62,208 bases of DNA from Micavibrio sp. (GTDB taxonomy: Bacteria > Pseudomonadota > Alphaproteobacteria > Micavibrionales > Micavibrionaceae): the NCBI GenBank assembly GCA_002687495.1, contig NZAJ01000060.1, positions 1-62,208 on the forward strand, read 5' to 3'. Numbering within the stretch: position 1 is the stretch's first letter; every line of letters begins with the position of its first letter. This document shows, piece by piece, positions 33,732 to 42,326 of this stretch. The position numbers and the translations under genes were made by a program. The notes under the pieces were generated by a model, which was not told where the DNA came from, ran no database searches, and saw only the letters and a program-made list of their open reading frames with translations.

Positions 33732-34592
33732 ATGGGTTTTATGACGTTTTCAATTTTAAGATCTAAGAAGACGCTGCTGGTTGCGGCAAGTCTTTTGACG
33801 CTTGGCTTAGGGGTAGTTGATGCGCGTGCTGATGAGATTGATATCTTTGTTCCTCAACCCTTGAAAGAACTGCAATATTTAGAGCGTGAAGGCAATCCTG
33901 TTCAAGCTATGGCGGCTATGCCACTTGATATTCGTCGTGATGCGATTATTGAGGCTGCAACATCATATGGTGCGCGCGGAGGACTGACTTGGCAGACATA
34001 TCTTATTCGTAAAGAGCTGGATGTGCGTGCTCGATATTTGGATAAGGTTTTTGATTTTTCTCAGCTTTTAGTCGCTGCGCCGTCTGGCCTTTTGATTGAG
34101 CCACCTATCGTTAGTGAGTCTGATAATGCGATGATTATCGAGATTGGGGCACAGGAAGCAGCTGTATCTGATCGTGTTTATCACATTATTCAAAATGCAC
34201 GTATTGTCTCTTCTCCGCGTAATTGGCGCGAGTATTTGGAGCGTGATTGGGGCGGTGAAGTTGAGCCGCCACCAGATATTTTAAGGCCTGAAGATGAGGA
34301 AGAGCGTGAATTATGGATTAAGCATGTAACGCTTGGCTGGGAGCAGGGCTTGCAACAGGCGAATGAGATTTTTGCTGATGATTTGGCGTTATTGACTGCT
34401 GATTTTCAGGGGATGGTTCGTTATCGTTTACTTCTTACACAGGGCATGATTTCACCACCGCGTGCTTTGCAAGTTGATAGAGGTGTTACAGGTGGTGGAA
34501 GTGAAATGCGAGTTGGCGACCGTGCTATACAGCTAACGGGCATACCTGAGTTAATTACTGGAGCGGATTCATGGAAGCCCGCAAACCGATAA
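33732..34592 (+). CDS. dotC: Type IVB secretion protein DotC
   Basis: 286 aa. DotC-family sequence (RRDAIIEAATSYGARGGLTWQ, then FDFSQLLV and PPIVSESDNAM; late RYRLLLTQGMISPP). Legionella DotC is an outer-membrane lipoprotein. This one has an N-terminal signal peptide ending near VVDARADE but no cysteine, so it cannot be lipidated in the same way. ATG 33732 is used (33741 also possible). It overlaps dotB by 22 bp. Confidence 0.9.
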   Translation: MGFMTFSILRSKKTLLVAASLLTLGLGVVDARADEIDIFVPQPLKELQYLEREGNPVQAMAAMPLDIRRDAIIEAATSYGARGGLTWQTYLIRKELDVRARYLDKVFDFSQLLVAAPSGLLIEPPIVSESDNAMIIEIGAQEAAVSDRVYHIIQNARIVSSPRNWREYLERDWGGEVEPPPDILRPEDEEERELWIKHVTLGWEQGLQQANEIFADDLALLTADFQGMVRYRLLLTQGMISPPRALQVDRGVTGGGSEMRVGDRAIQLTGIPELITGADSWKPANR

Positions 34593-35728
34593 GCCTATTA
34601 AAATCACAAGATAGCTTTGCTGAGACTTGGCCTGATGAGCCGGATCGCTTCACAGAGGATCATGTCGATCCGTTTCTTGTATGGTGCGTAAAGCAAGGCT
34701 CTTCTGATATTTCAATACAAAGCGACCGTCCAGTCTATAACGAGATTTATGGGGCGCTATATCCAGGCACTTTTAAAAATATAGATGCTGCTGATATGGC
34801 GGTGTTTTTAACAAAGCTTTATGGTCCAGAAGCACAAGCACGCTTAGCTTCGGCAATGGATTTGGATGTTTCTTATGAAATTCGCCCGGATCGTTATTCG
34901 AAAATTCGCTTTCGTGTGAATATTACAGCTATTTTGTCTCGTGGACGTGATGGTGCGCAGATCACAATGCGTTCTTTGCCGAGTGATCCTCCTACAATGG
35001 ATGATCTAAAGATCGAAAAGGCTATTCGTGATGCCTGGGCACCGCGTCAAGGCATGGTCGTTATTACTGGGGCGACTGGTTCGGGTAAGTCTACATTATT
35101 GGCTGCAGGAAATCGTATGTTATTGGAGCGCCCTGAAGGCTGTGGTAAAATGCTGACTTATGAAGCGCCTATTGAATTTACTTATGATTCTATCAAATCG
35201 CCTCGTTCTTTGGTGTCGCAATCAGAAATACCACGTCATTTGCCTAGCTTTGATCATGGTGTTCGAAATGCTTTACGCCGAAAACCAGAGATAATTCTGG
35301 TTGGTGAGGCACGTGATAGAGAGACTATTAGTGCGGCAATTGAAGCGGCGCAAACTGGGCACGCAGTTTATACCACCACACATACTATGGGTGTGGCTAA
35401 TACTGTGCAGCGTATGCTTTCAAGCTATGAAATGAGTGAGCGTGAAGAGCGTGCGATTGCGCTCATGGAAACGCTGAGATTGGTTGTAACGCAGGCTTTG
35501 GCTCCTAAGATTGGTGGGGGCAGGGTTGGTGTGCGCGAGTGGATGCGTTTTCCTGATGAGGTGCGTGAAAAGCTTATGGATATGGATTTCACTGAATGGC
35601 CAAATGAAATTCAAAGAATGGTCGGCGCATATGGCCAAACTATGGCGCGCAGTGCAGAAATTTATTTTGAGCGCGGTGAGATAGATCGTCGCCATTACCT
35701 TCTTTTATCATCTAGCACTGGTTCTTAA
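34571..35728 (+). CDS. dotB: Type IVB secretion ATPase DotB
   Basis: 385 aa, PilT/VirB11-class hexameric ATPase at the cytoplasmic face of the machine. Walker A GATGSGKST near residue 170, Walker B-like IILVGEARDRE near 240, then the His box TTHTMGVANTVQRM. The N-terminal PAS-like domain contains SDISIQSDRPVYNEI. Energises export together with DotO. The ATG lies inside the end of dotC. Confidence 0.95.
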   Translation: MEARKPISLLKSQDSFAETWPDEPDRFTEDHVDPFLVWCVKQGSSDISIQSDRPVYNEIYGALYPGTFKNIDAADMAVFLTKLYGPEAQARLASAMDLDVSYEIRPDRYSKIRFRVNITAILSRGRDGAQITMRSLPSDPPTMDDLKIEKAIRDAWAPRQGMVVITGATGSGKSTLLAAGNRMLLERPEGCGKMLTYEAPIEFTYDSIKSPRSLVSQSEIPRHLPSFDHGVRNALRRKPEIILVGEARDRETISAAIEAAQTGHAVYTTTHTMGVANTVQRMLSSYEMSEREERAIALMETLRLVVTQALAPKIGGGRVGVREWMRFPDEVREKLMDMDFTEWPNEIQRMVGAYGQTMARSAEIYFERGEIDRRHYLLLSSSTGS

Positions 35729-35799
35729 GTCTAAGCTAATAGATTGTTAAACTTTATTTCGTTATAATGGGTTCGTAGGAATTAAGTTTAGGAGTGTAA

Positions 35800-36117
35800 A
35801 TGTCGCAGGCGCAACAAGTTCAGGAAATGCAAGAGCAGCTCAATTGGCATTGGCGAAATACAATGCGGACTGTTCGTTTTTTTAATTTTGATGCGCGTGC
35901 TGCTATGCCATTGCCTTTGCTTTTGGTTTATGCGCGTTTATCTACGCTTCTATTAACTGTTGTTACCTTGTTTTTCTTTAGGTTTTTGGAGCAGAAAGGT
36001 CTTACTTTCCCAGCAGCTCTTAGAACTTTTAGAGGGCAGATCGTTGCTTTCTTTTGGGGAGATGATAGGCCTGGCTGGATAGGTGCCCATCATCGTAAGT
36101 TTAAGGATTTTGGATAA
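35800..36117 (+). CDS. icmT: IcmT-family membrane protein
   Basis: 105 aa. The start WHWRNTMRTVRFFNFDARAA is the IcmT signature (W-R-x-S/T-x-R-x-x-FF-x-x-DARA), followed by one or two membrane helices and a positively charged tail. IcmT (TraK in IncI plasmids) is essential for Dot/Icm function but mechanistically obscure. It follows dotB by 71 bp, with TATAAT at 35763 as a possible own promoter element. Confidence 0.88.
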   Translation: MSQAQQVQEMQEQLNWHWRNTMRTVRFFNFDARAAMPLPLLLVYARLSTLLLTVVTLFFFRFLEQKGLTFPAALRTFRGQIVAFFWGDDRPGWIGAHHRKFKDFG

Positions 36118-36222
36118 ATAGTTGATTTCTTAGGTTGTAGGAATTAATCAGCTTGTTTTTTTAGGACTTGCTCTGTATTCTCATGATAATTAGCTTATTT
36201 TCGTGAATATAAGGGGCCTAAA

Positions 36223-37659
36223 ATGAGTTCTTCATTATTTAAAACTTCATTACGTTTGTCAGTGATGTCAGCGGCTTTGGTGTCAGTATTGCCAGGCGTT
36301 GTTCACGCAGGTTTTGAATGGGTTCCAGAAAAAAAATCTTCAGCATATAATAGTGTAAAAGCACCTGAAGAAGCTGTTCAGCTTCATGTTACGCAACCAC
36401 AGCCTATTTTAAAAACGGTAGAGCCTGAAGTTGTTGTTGAGTCTGAAACAATGACACCTATGGTTATTCATGGTGATGCAATAGAAGAAGAAGTTACTGC
36501 TGCTCCATCTGATGTTATTAAGAGTCAGAATTTCTATGTTGAAGAGACTGTTGAGGTTGAAGTTTCTGCTGAGCTTCCTGAAGAAGATAAAGTTAGCCCA
36601 ACTGTTGAAGATGTGGTTAATGTAACTCCGGTCATTATGGACGAGCCGGTTATTGCAAAGCCTGTAATTATTAATTCTAGATATATCGTCGCTGAAGATG
36701 CTCCTGAAAGTGTGCGTGCGGCTTTATCACAGCAAGCAGAATATGTAGAAGTCAAAAAGGCAGAGGCGCTAACGGAAGAGCCTATCGTTGAGGTTGCAGC
36801 AGAGGATGCTGTAAGTGAAGCTGTGGTTGTTCAGCCTGTAATAGATGAGCCTGTAGCTGTTAATGCGTCAGAAGAGTATGAAGATATGTTACAAGGCTTT
36901 GGTAATGATTTGCCTTTAGCGTTAGCTATGCGTCAAATTGTTCCGGCAAAATATGCTTTTTCTTTTAGTTCTGATGTTAATGTTGGTGCTTCAGTGTCTT
37001 GGCGTGGTGGTAAGCCATGGATGAGTGTTTTGCAAGAAACGCTTAAGCCACTTGGGCTTGAAGCTCACCTTAACGGGCGCACTGTCCTAATCTCTACTGT
37101 AGATTCTACAAAGGTTATGGAAGAACCATTAGAGATTCTGAATAGTTCAGAAAAACATGAGCCTATTGCGCTTTTAGAGATGCCACAGTCGGTTGATGTT
37201 GCGAAGAGTAAAAAGATTACTGACCCTGGTCGTGTTGCATCTAAGCAACCACAAAGTACAATCAATGCATTGGTTTCTATGAAGAATATGGATCCTGCAT
37301 CTTTGAATAAAATAGAAACAGCCGCTGGTTCAGCTGAAGTGGAGCGTACTCCACGTGTTATTTTATCAAAAAAAAACAGTAAATTTACAAGCCAGAGCTG
37401 GAATGCAAGCAAAGGTGATTCCTTAAAGGACACACTCTCCTCTTGGTCCGAAACAGGGGCTTATGAGTTGGTATGGGAATCTGATTATGATTATAGTTTA
37501 GCTTCAGATTTCAATTCTACAGGTGCGTTCGCTGAGGCGCTTGCTTCGATGATGCAGGTTGCTTTAAAGGAAGGTGAGGCACCAGTTTTCTTTTTTGTAT
37601 CTTCAAAAGGCAAGGAAGATAGCGCGAAATTGATTATCAAGGATAAGCCTGCAAGCTAA
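36223..37659 (+). CDS. Exported protein with a TcpQ/secretin-like C-terminal domain
   Basis: 478 aa. Signal peptide 1-29 (ending VVHA). Residues 35-215 are Val/Glu/Pro-rich with repeated VEEPVxV-like units, probably disordered. Two small folded domains follow: about 225-295 (PLALAMRQIVPAKYAFSFSS to GRTVLIS), and a TcpQ-like domain at about 385-470 (SWNASKGDSLKDTLSSWSET, then YELVWESDYDYSL). TcpQ-type domains are linked to outer-membrane secretins and IncI PilL. A partner of DotD, DotC and DotH in the outer-membrane complex is inferred. Last plus-strand gene before the divergent paralog block. Confidence 0.7.
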   Translation: MSSSLFKTSLRLSVMSAALVSVLPGVVHAGFEWVPEKKSSAYNSVKAPEEAVQLHVTQPQPILKTVEPEVVVESETMTPMVIHGDAIEEEVTAAPSDVIKSQNFYVEETVEVEVSAELPEEDKVSPTVEDVVNVTPVIMDEPVIAKPVIINSRYIVAEDAPESVRAALSQQAEYVEVKKAEALTEEPIVEVAAEDAVSEAVVVQPVIDEPVAVNASEEYEDMLQGFGNDLPLALAMRQIVPAKYAFSFSSDVNVGASVSWRGGKPWMSVLQETLKPLGLEAHLNGRTVLISTVDSTKVMEEPLEILNSSEKHEPIALLEMPQSVDVAKSKKITDPGRVASKQPQSTINALVSMKNMDPASLNKIETAAGSAEVERTPRVILSKKNSKFTSQSWNASKGDSLKDTLSSWSETGAYELVWESDYDYSLASDFNSTGAFAEALASMMQVALKEGEAPVFFFVSSKGKEDSAKLIIKDKPAS

Positions 37660-37686
37660 GCGCTGCTACTATATTTCTCATATAAG

Positions 37687-39534
37687 TTATTTAATAGGCT
37701 CGTCGAATGCAGCGTTGATGCGCTCTATTTCAGGTATCAGATCAACTTGGATCATACCGGAAGCTAGCATTTCTTGCCTTTGAAGTGCTTCAAAATGATC
37801 GCGTTGCTGCATAAGTGATATTGCGTCTAATGTAGCTATGATACGGTTCACATTCACTGGCTTATCATATAAATTTGTATAGAAATCAGGTGATTGGTAT
37901 ATTTTCTTAGTGAGCACATCCATTTGCGCATAATAGCTAGGCTCTGTTCCGATAAGAGCTTCAATTTCCGTGTCATCTAGTCCGAATTCCCTCATAAGGG
38001 TTTTCATATGCGCCCATCCAGGGATAACAGGATCTGAGCCTGTTGTATCAGCTGGTTTTGCTTTTGCTTTCATTGCTACTTGTTGCGCAAAGCTGTTATG
38101 GGCAATGTTATTGAGAGCGATATAGCGGCGTGCATCCATGTATGCATAAGGATTTTTTCCTGCTCTTTCTGGGTTCATATCTTTATAAGCGTTAGGCCAA
38201 TAAAGATTTTTTGCAAGAGCAATAACGTCTGCTTCATCTTCTGTGGAAATGTTATCTGTGAAATCGACATTAAGTGTATAATGTTTATCAAGCGTTCTGA
38301 GGATATCAATATCTTTATTCATGCGCAGGTTATCGCTCGCGCCCAAATCACTTCTATAGGTGTTATTTGAAGGGTTTCCATCTTGATCATGCTCGCACAT
38401 GTAATCTAGCCCGCCATTATTGTTTGTTGGATCACAATATAGAGTTCTAAATTGCTCAAGGCGTGCTTTCATAGAAGAGCTGTCACCAGCAAAAGAGCTG
38501 CTATTTTGAGTGTCGGTATAATGATCCATTAAAATTGTGTTGAAGGCCTGAAGATTAGCGTCTTTGCTTTCTTCTGTGCTGGCTAAAGTCTTCATATATG
38601 AGCCATAGTTACATAATTGCTTGCTAGGATGATAATCTTTATTCGCTTTTGCATTTAAAACTTGCATATCACGTTGCGCTTCTAATGTTTCTTTAGCATC
38701 CAGGAAAGTGCCAATCATTAATGTGTGATGCATGATGGCTTGTGTCAGTTGATTTGCAGCGGCTTGCATAGGTTCAACAAAATTGCTTACTAGATTATTT
38801 ACATGTGTCGATAAATCACCGCCACACCAGCTTATTTGTGGATTACCGCAAAAGCCGTTTTGAGTGCTGTTAACCTGGCTATTTGTAGGGCCGCCTCCGC
38901 CTGGCGCACTTTGTATTGTAATCACAGGGGATCGCGTCAGGGATTGAATGTCTTGTGAAGGGTCAGTTGAGAAAAACGCTATTTTATAGCTTGTATTATC
39001 ACGTTCCTCAAAGATCACGTCACTTATGTTTTTTTCTTCAAATAATCCTGCCCAATCGCTTTGTGTTTCATATTTATTATCATCGGATTGTATAACAATT
39101 CTTGTGAAGCTGGGTGTTCCAGAACCTTCTATGGTGAGCTCGCCACTTTTTGGATTATGGCTCATCATGATGTTCATTGTTTGCTCTTCCTCATCAATAA
39201 GGAAATTGTATTTTACATCATATTCAGCATTCGAAAAATCTACAGTCATGGGTAAGGTTAAGTTCCCATTTTCATCTGCAGTAGCTAAGGCTGTGAATGG
39301 GCTTACGTTTTTTGATTGAATGAGGTATGTCACTTTAGCGTGAGGTTTAAAGCCTGTTAGCGTTGCAAATATACGTTCATTATCTTTTTTATTTTCAACC
39401 TCTTCTGTACCTGCTTCGTCGAAGAGAGCCGCTTGCACGGGTGTGTTTACGCCATAGATCGTTGTGACACCTATTGAGCATAAGGCCGTTGCAACAAGGA
39501 GGTAATTTTTATTCTTTTTAATGAAAGAATGCAT
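37687..39534 (-). CDS. Secretion-locus paralog family member 1 (with extra N-terminal domain)
   Basis: 615 aa from ATG 39534; an earlier in-frame ATG (39600) overlaps the neighbour. Signal peptide MHSFIKKNKNYLLVATALC ending near VQAA. An extra beta-rich domain (about 35-205), Ig-like in appearance (TLTGFKPHAKVTYLIQ), precedes the family core. The core carries NKDYHPSKQLCNYG, YCDPTNNN, LDYMCEHDQDG and VLTKKIYQSPDFYTNLYD. The closest relative is the adjacent 463-aa gene, with strong nucleotide similarity. Family and function unknown; exported and probably surface-associated. Confidence 0.7.
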   Translation of the reverse strand: MHSFIKKNKNYLLVATALCSIGVTTIYGVNTPVQAALFDEAGTEEVENKKDNERIFATLTGFKPHAKVTYLIQSKNVSPFTALATADENGNLTLPMTVDFSNAEYDVKYNFLIDEEEQTMNIMMSHNPKSGELTIEGSGTPSFTRIVIQSDDNKYETQSDWAGLFEEKNISDVIFEERDNTSYKIAFFSTDPSQDIQSLTRSPVITIQSAPGGGGPTNSQVNSTQNGFCGNPQISWCGGDLSTHVNNLVSNFVEPMQAAANQLTQAIMHHTLMIGTFLDAKETLEAQRDMQVLNAKANKDYHPSKQLCNYGSYMKTLASTEESKDANLQAFNTILMDHYTDTQNSSSFAGDSSSMKARLEQFRTLYCDPTNNNGGLDYMCEHDQDGNPSNNTYRSDLGASDNLRMNKDIDILRTLDKHYTLNVDFTDNISTEDEADVIALAKNLYWPNAYKDMNPERAGKNPYAYMDARRYIALNNIAHNSFAQQVAMKAKAKPADTTGSDPVIPGWAHMKTLMREFGLDDTEIEALIGTEPSYYAQMDVLTKKIYQSPDFYTNLYDKPVNVNRIIATLDAISLMQQRDHFEALQRQEMLASGMIQVDLIPEIERINAAFDEPIK

Positions 39535-39538
39535 TGCT

Positions 39539-40930
39539 TTAGTTTTCTCCCACGCGGCTTTGGTCACTAATTTCTTGCTCAAGTTTTTCCTGAAGATCAA
39601 CGACAGCCAGTTCTAGAAGGACAGATAGGTTTGCTTCATATCGCAAGTAGCTTTTGAACATATCAAATTTTTGCATTAGCCCAATTGCCTGCATAGCAAC
39701 CTTTTTACGTTCAACGTTTGCAGGTTTGTCATATAGGTTTGTGTAGAAATCAGGGTTTTGATAGATTTTCTTTGTCAGGACTTCCATTTGCGCATTATAG
39801 CTTGGCCCTGTATCAGGACTTCCTGCGACAGTTTTCCCAAAATATGGTTCAAAATTATCAGGTGTTGCGCCATCTTGAATGCCGAGTTCGTTAAGGATGG
39901 ATTTCATATAATCTCTTGCGCCAGCTGTTCCATTTGCTTTCATTGAAACTATTGAATCAAAAGAGTTTTTGGCAACATTGAGCTTTGCTAGAACAGCACG
40001 TGCATCTAGATATTGCCTATGGATAGCTTCGAAATCATCTGAACGTATACCGCCTTTATCTGCTAATGCGCCTGTCATGCGCTGGAAGACATCGTAGCCA
40101 TAAAGATTGTCTGCCAATGCCAAGACATCTTCTTCATGTTCTGTCAGTGTGGCGTTAGTGAAATCAATATTCAAAGTCCAAGGGAATTCTACTGTTCGTA
40201 CATAATCAATGTCTTTATTCATGCGCAGGTTATCAGTTGCGCCTAAATCGCTTCTATAGGTATTGTTTGAAGGATCTCCATCCTGGTCATGTTCACATAG
40301 GTAATCTAGACCAGCATTATTGTTTGTTGGATCACAGAATTTTTCTCTAAATTGCTTTATTCTTGCTGCTTTATCACTTACGTTCCCGCCAGCAGCAGCG
40401 CTATTAGCGTTTCCTAATATTCTGTCTTGGAAGCGCTGAGACAAGACATGGGCTGTAAGTTCAGATTTTCTCTCTGAGGCGGCCAAACTTCTTGTTGTTG
40501 AGCCTATTTCACACATGCCTTCGCTTGGTTGATAATCTTTATTTGTTTGTGCTTTTATTTTCTGAAGGGTTCTTTGTGTTTCCAGCTGATTTTTTGCGTC
40601 TAAAAAGGTTGCAAAGATAGCTGTTTGGTAGTTGGCGACAGCACTCATTTGGTCTGCAAAGAGCATCATAGCCGGAAGAATATTGTCCTCCCAAAATACT
40701 GATGTGTACCAAGTTTCTAATGTTGAAAACTCTGTTGTTACCCGATTTTCAATGAGAGCTTGTGTTCTCGGCCATTCAGCATTGGATGTGCTGCTGATTG
40801 TGAACGCGCATTCACAACAAGCATTTGCGCTTTTAGGTGCGAAAGGTGTTATCGCAGCGGCTAGCATGGCTGTAAATACAATATTACGTGTTAGCTTTTT
40901 CATTGTCATTTTTGTGTGCTTTTTCATCAT
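39539..40930 (-). CDS. Secretion-locus paralog family member 2
   Basis: 463 aa, signal peptide ending near KSANA, followed at once by a Cys cluster (CCECAF). Helical core ILPAMMLFADQMSAV, FLDAKNQLETQR, NKDYQPSEGMCEIG, then FCDPTNNN, LDYLCEHDQDG and YNAQMEVLTKKIYQN. The four conserved cysteines suggest periplasmic disulfides, consistent with the Dsb-like protein of the locus. Four bp separate it from member 1; same operon. No known domain recognised. Confidence 0.7.
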   Translation of the reverse strand: MMKKHTKMTMKKLTRNIVFTAMLAAAITPFAPKSANACCECAFTISSTSNAEWPRTQALIENRVTTEFSTLETWYTSVFWEDNILPAMMLFADQMSAVANYQTAIFATFLDAKNQLETQRTLQKIKAQTNKDYQPSEGMCEIGSTTRSLAASERKSELTAHVLSQRFQDRILGNANSAAAGGNVSDKAARIKQFREKFCDPTNNNAGLDYLCEHDQDGDPSNNTYRSDLGATDNLRMNKDIDYVRTVEFPWTLNIDFTNATLTEHEEDVLALADNLYGYDVFQRMTGALADKGGIRSDDFEAIHRQYLDARAVLAKLNVAKNSFDSIVSMKANGTAGARDYMKSILNELGIQDGATPDNFEPYFGKTVAGSPDTGPSYNAQMEVLTKKIYQNPDFYTNLYDKPANVERKKVAMQAIGLMQKFDMFKSYLRYEANLSVLLELAVVDLQEKLEQEISDQSRVGEN

Positions 40931-40931
40931 A

Positions 40932-42326
40932 TTATTGACTTCCTAGCTTTGAATTTTGATCGCGCGTGTATTTTTTTAAGCGTGATGAGAGTAGAACTGA
41001 CATGGCCAATTCTTGCCTCAGCTCACTTTCATATATGGCCCTATCCAGCATGAGCTCAAATGCTTTCAAGGCAGCGCTTTTTCTCTTTATATTGGTGGGT
41101 GTGTCATAGAGATCTGCATAAAATTTTGGGTTTTGATATAGTTTTTTTGCTAGAACTTCTAATGTGGCATATTGACCTAAATCAGCGCTTTCTGTACCCC
41201 AATCATCTGCGTTAATCCCTAGGTAATCAACGACTTCATTGCTACCATATCCTAAATTTTGAATGGCTTTACCAAAGAATTGATTTGTTTCGATAGGGGT
41301 GGAGCCACCTGAAACAACGGGTGTGCCTAATGATTTCATGCCGACAATGTGATTGTAAGAATTTTCAGCAACGCTGCGTTGTGCAACAATGGAGCGCAGT
41401 TCTAAATAACGCTCTGCCATTGTAGGGTCTTTAAGTGCATTTGCACTTATATTTCGTGTAATAATGTTGTGGCCGTATAGATTATTCCCGAGGCTCAATA
41501 TATCAATTTCTTCATCTGAATTAGCCCATTCTGGGCCGTATATATTTATAAGCCTTTTGTTTTCCACCGCTCGAGAGTAGTCAATATCAATATTTGTCCG
41601 CTCTTGACTGTAATAGGGCCTCGAACTAGCGCTTTTGGTAGCCGTTGATAGGCATATAGAAGAAAGGCCAGAGTCAACCATCCCGTCTCGCCAGTTATTG
41701 TCAGTTGGATCGCAATAGACCTTTTTAAAGAGATCCCACCGTGTTTTTTTATCTCCATCCGCACTATTAGCACCTGCGGCATTTTTTGTGCCGAGATGGC
41801 GTATCATTTGGCGATGACTTAACGCTTCAGTTGTAGCTTTATTTGCAATTTCGGTATGCGTTAAGGATCTAACTGTTGTCCCGAAGGTACAGAAACTTTG
41901 GCTTGGTATATAATCTTTGAATGCGTCATAGCGCATCTCTGTGATTTCGCGTTTTGTTTCGCTTAAATGCTTTGCATCAAATAGTTTCCCTATCTCAAAG
42001 ATTGTCTCTGTGCCCTCAGCGATCGTCTTTTCAATGACTTCTTGTAGGCCAGGTACAAATTCATTTTTCAAGAAATCATCACTAGCCCAGCCACGGTGGT
42101 CGTTAAATTGATCACTGATATCTTCTTGAATTTCTGGCGTATAATCGCTGTGATTTTGCGGTATAACATTTTCCGATACTACTGCTGAGCAATCAGCGCT
42201 TGTGCAGCCTACGCAACATGCTGCATTGGCTCTATTTAAGTTTGTAGAGTTGCTACCGGCAAAGATTAATGCGGCTAAAAATGTGTGAAGAGCTAAATGT
42301 TTAATTTTATAATCTCTCATCGCCAC
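40932..42326 (-). CDS. Secretion-locus paralog family member 3
   Basis: 464 aa. Signal peptide ending near NRANA, then ACCVGCTSADC, a second Cys-rich start. Core: FKDYIPSQSFCTFG, YCDPTDNN, LSSICLS, LGNNLYGHNI, SVAENSYNHIVGMKSLG, and LEVLAKKLYQNPKFYADLYD. Closer to member 4 than to 1 and 2, and it overlaps member 4 by 10 bp. Unknown function; its orientation is opposite to that of all known secretion genes in the locus. Confidence 0.7.
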   Translation of the reverse strand: MAMRDYKIKHLALHTFLAALIFAGSNSTNLNRANAACCVGCTSADCSAVVSENVIPQNHSDYTPEIQEDISDQFNDHRGWASDDFLKNEFVPGLQEVIEKTIAEGTETIFEIGKLFDAKHLSETKREITEMRYDAFKDYIPSQSFCTFGTTVRSLTHTEIANKATTEALSHRQMIRHLGTKNAAGANSADGDKKTRWDLFKKVYCDPTDNNWRDGMVDSGLSSICLSTATKSASSRPYYSQERTNIDIDYSRAVENKRLINIYGPEWANSDEEIDILSLGNNLYGHNIITRNISANALKDPTMAERYLELRSIVAQRSVAENSYNHIVGMKSLGTPVVSGGSTPIETNQFFGKAIQNLGYGSNEVVDYLGINADDWGTESADLGQYATLEVLAKKLYQNPKFYADLYDTPTNIKRKSAALKAFELMLDRAIYESELRQELAMSVLLSSRLKKYTRDQNSKLGSQ

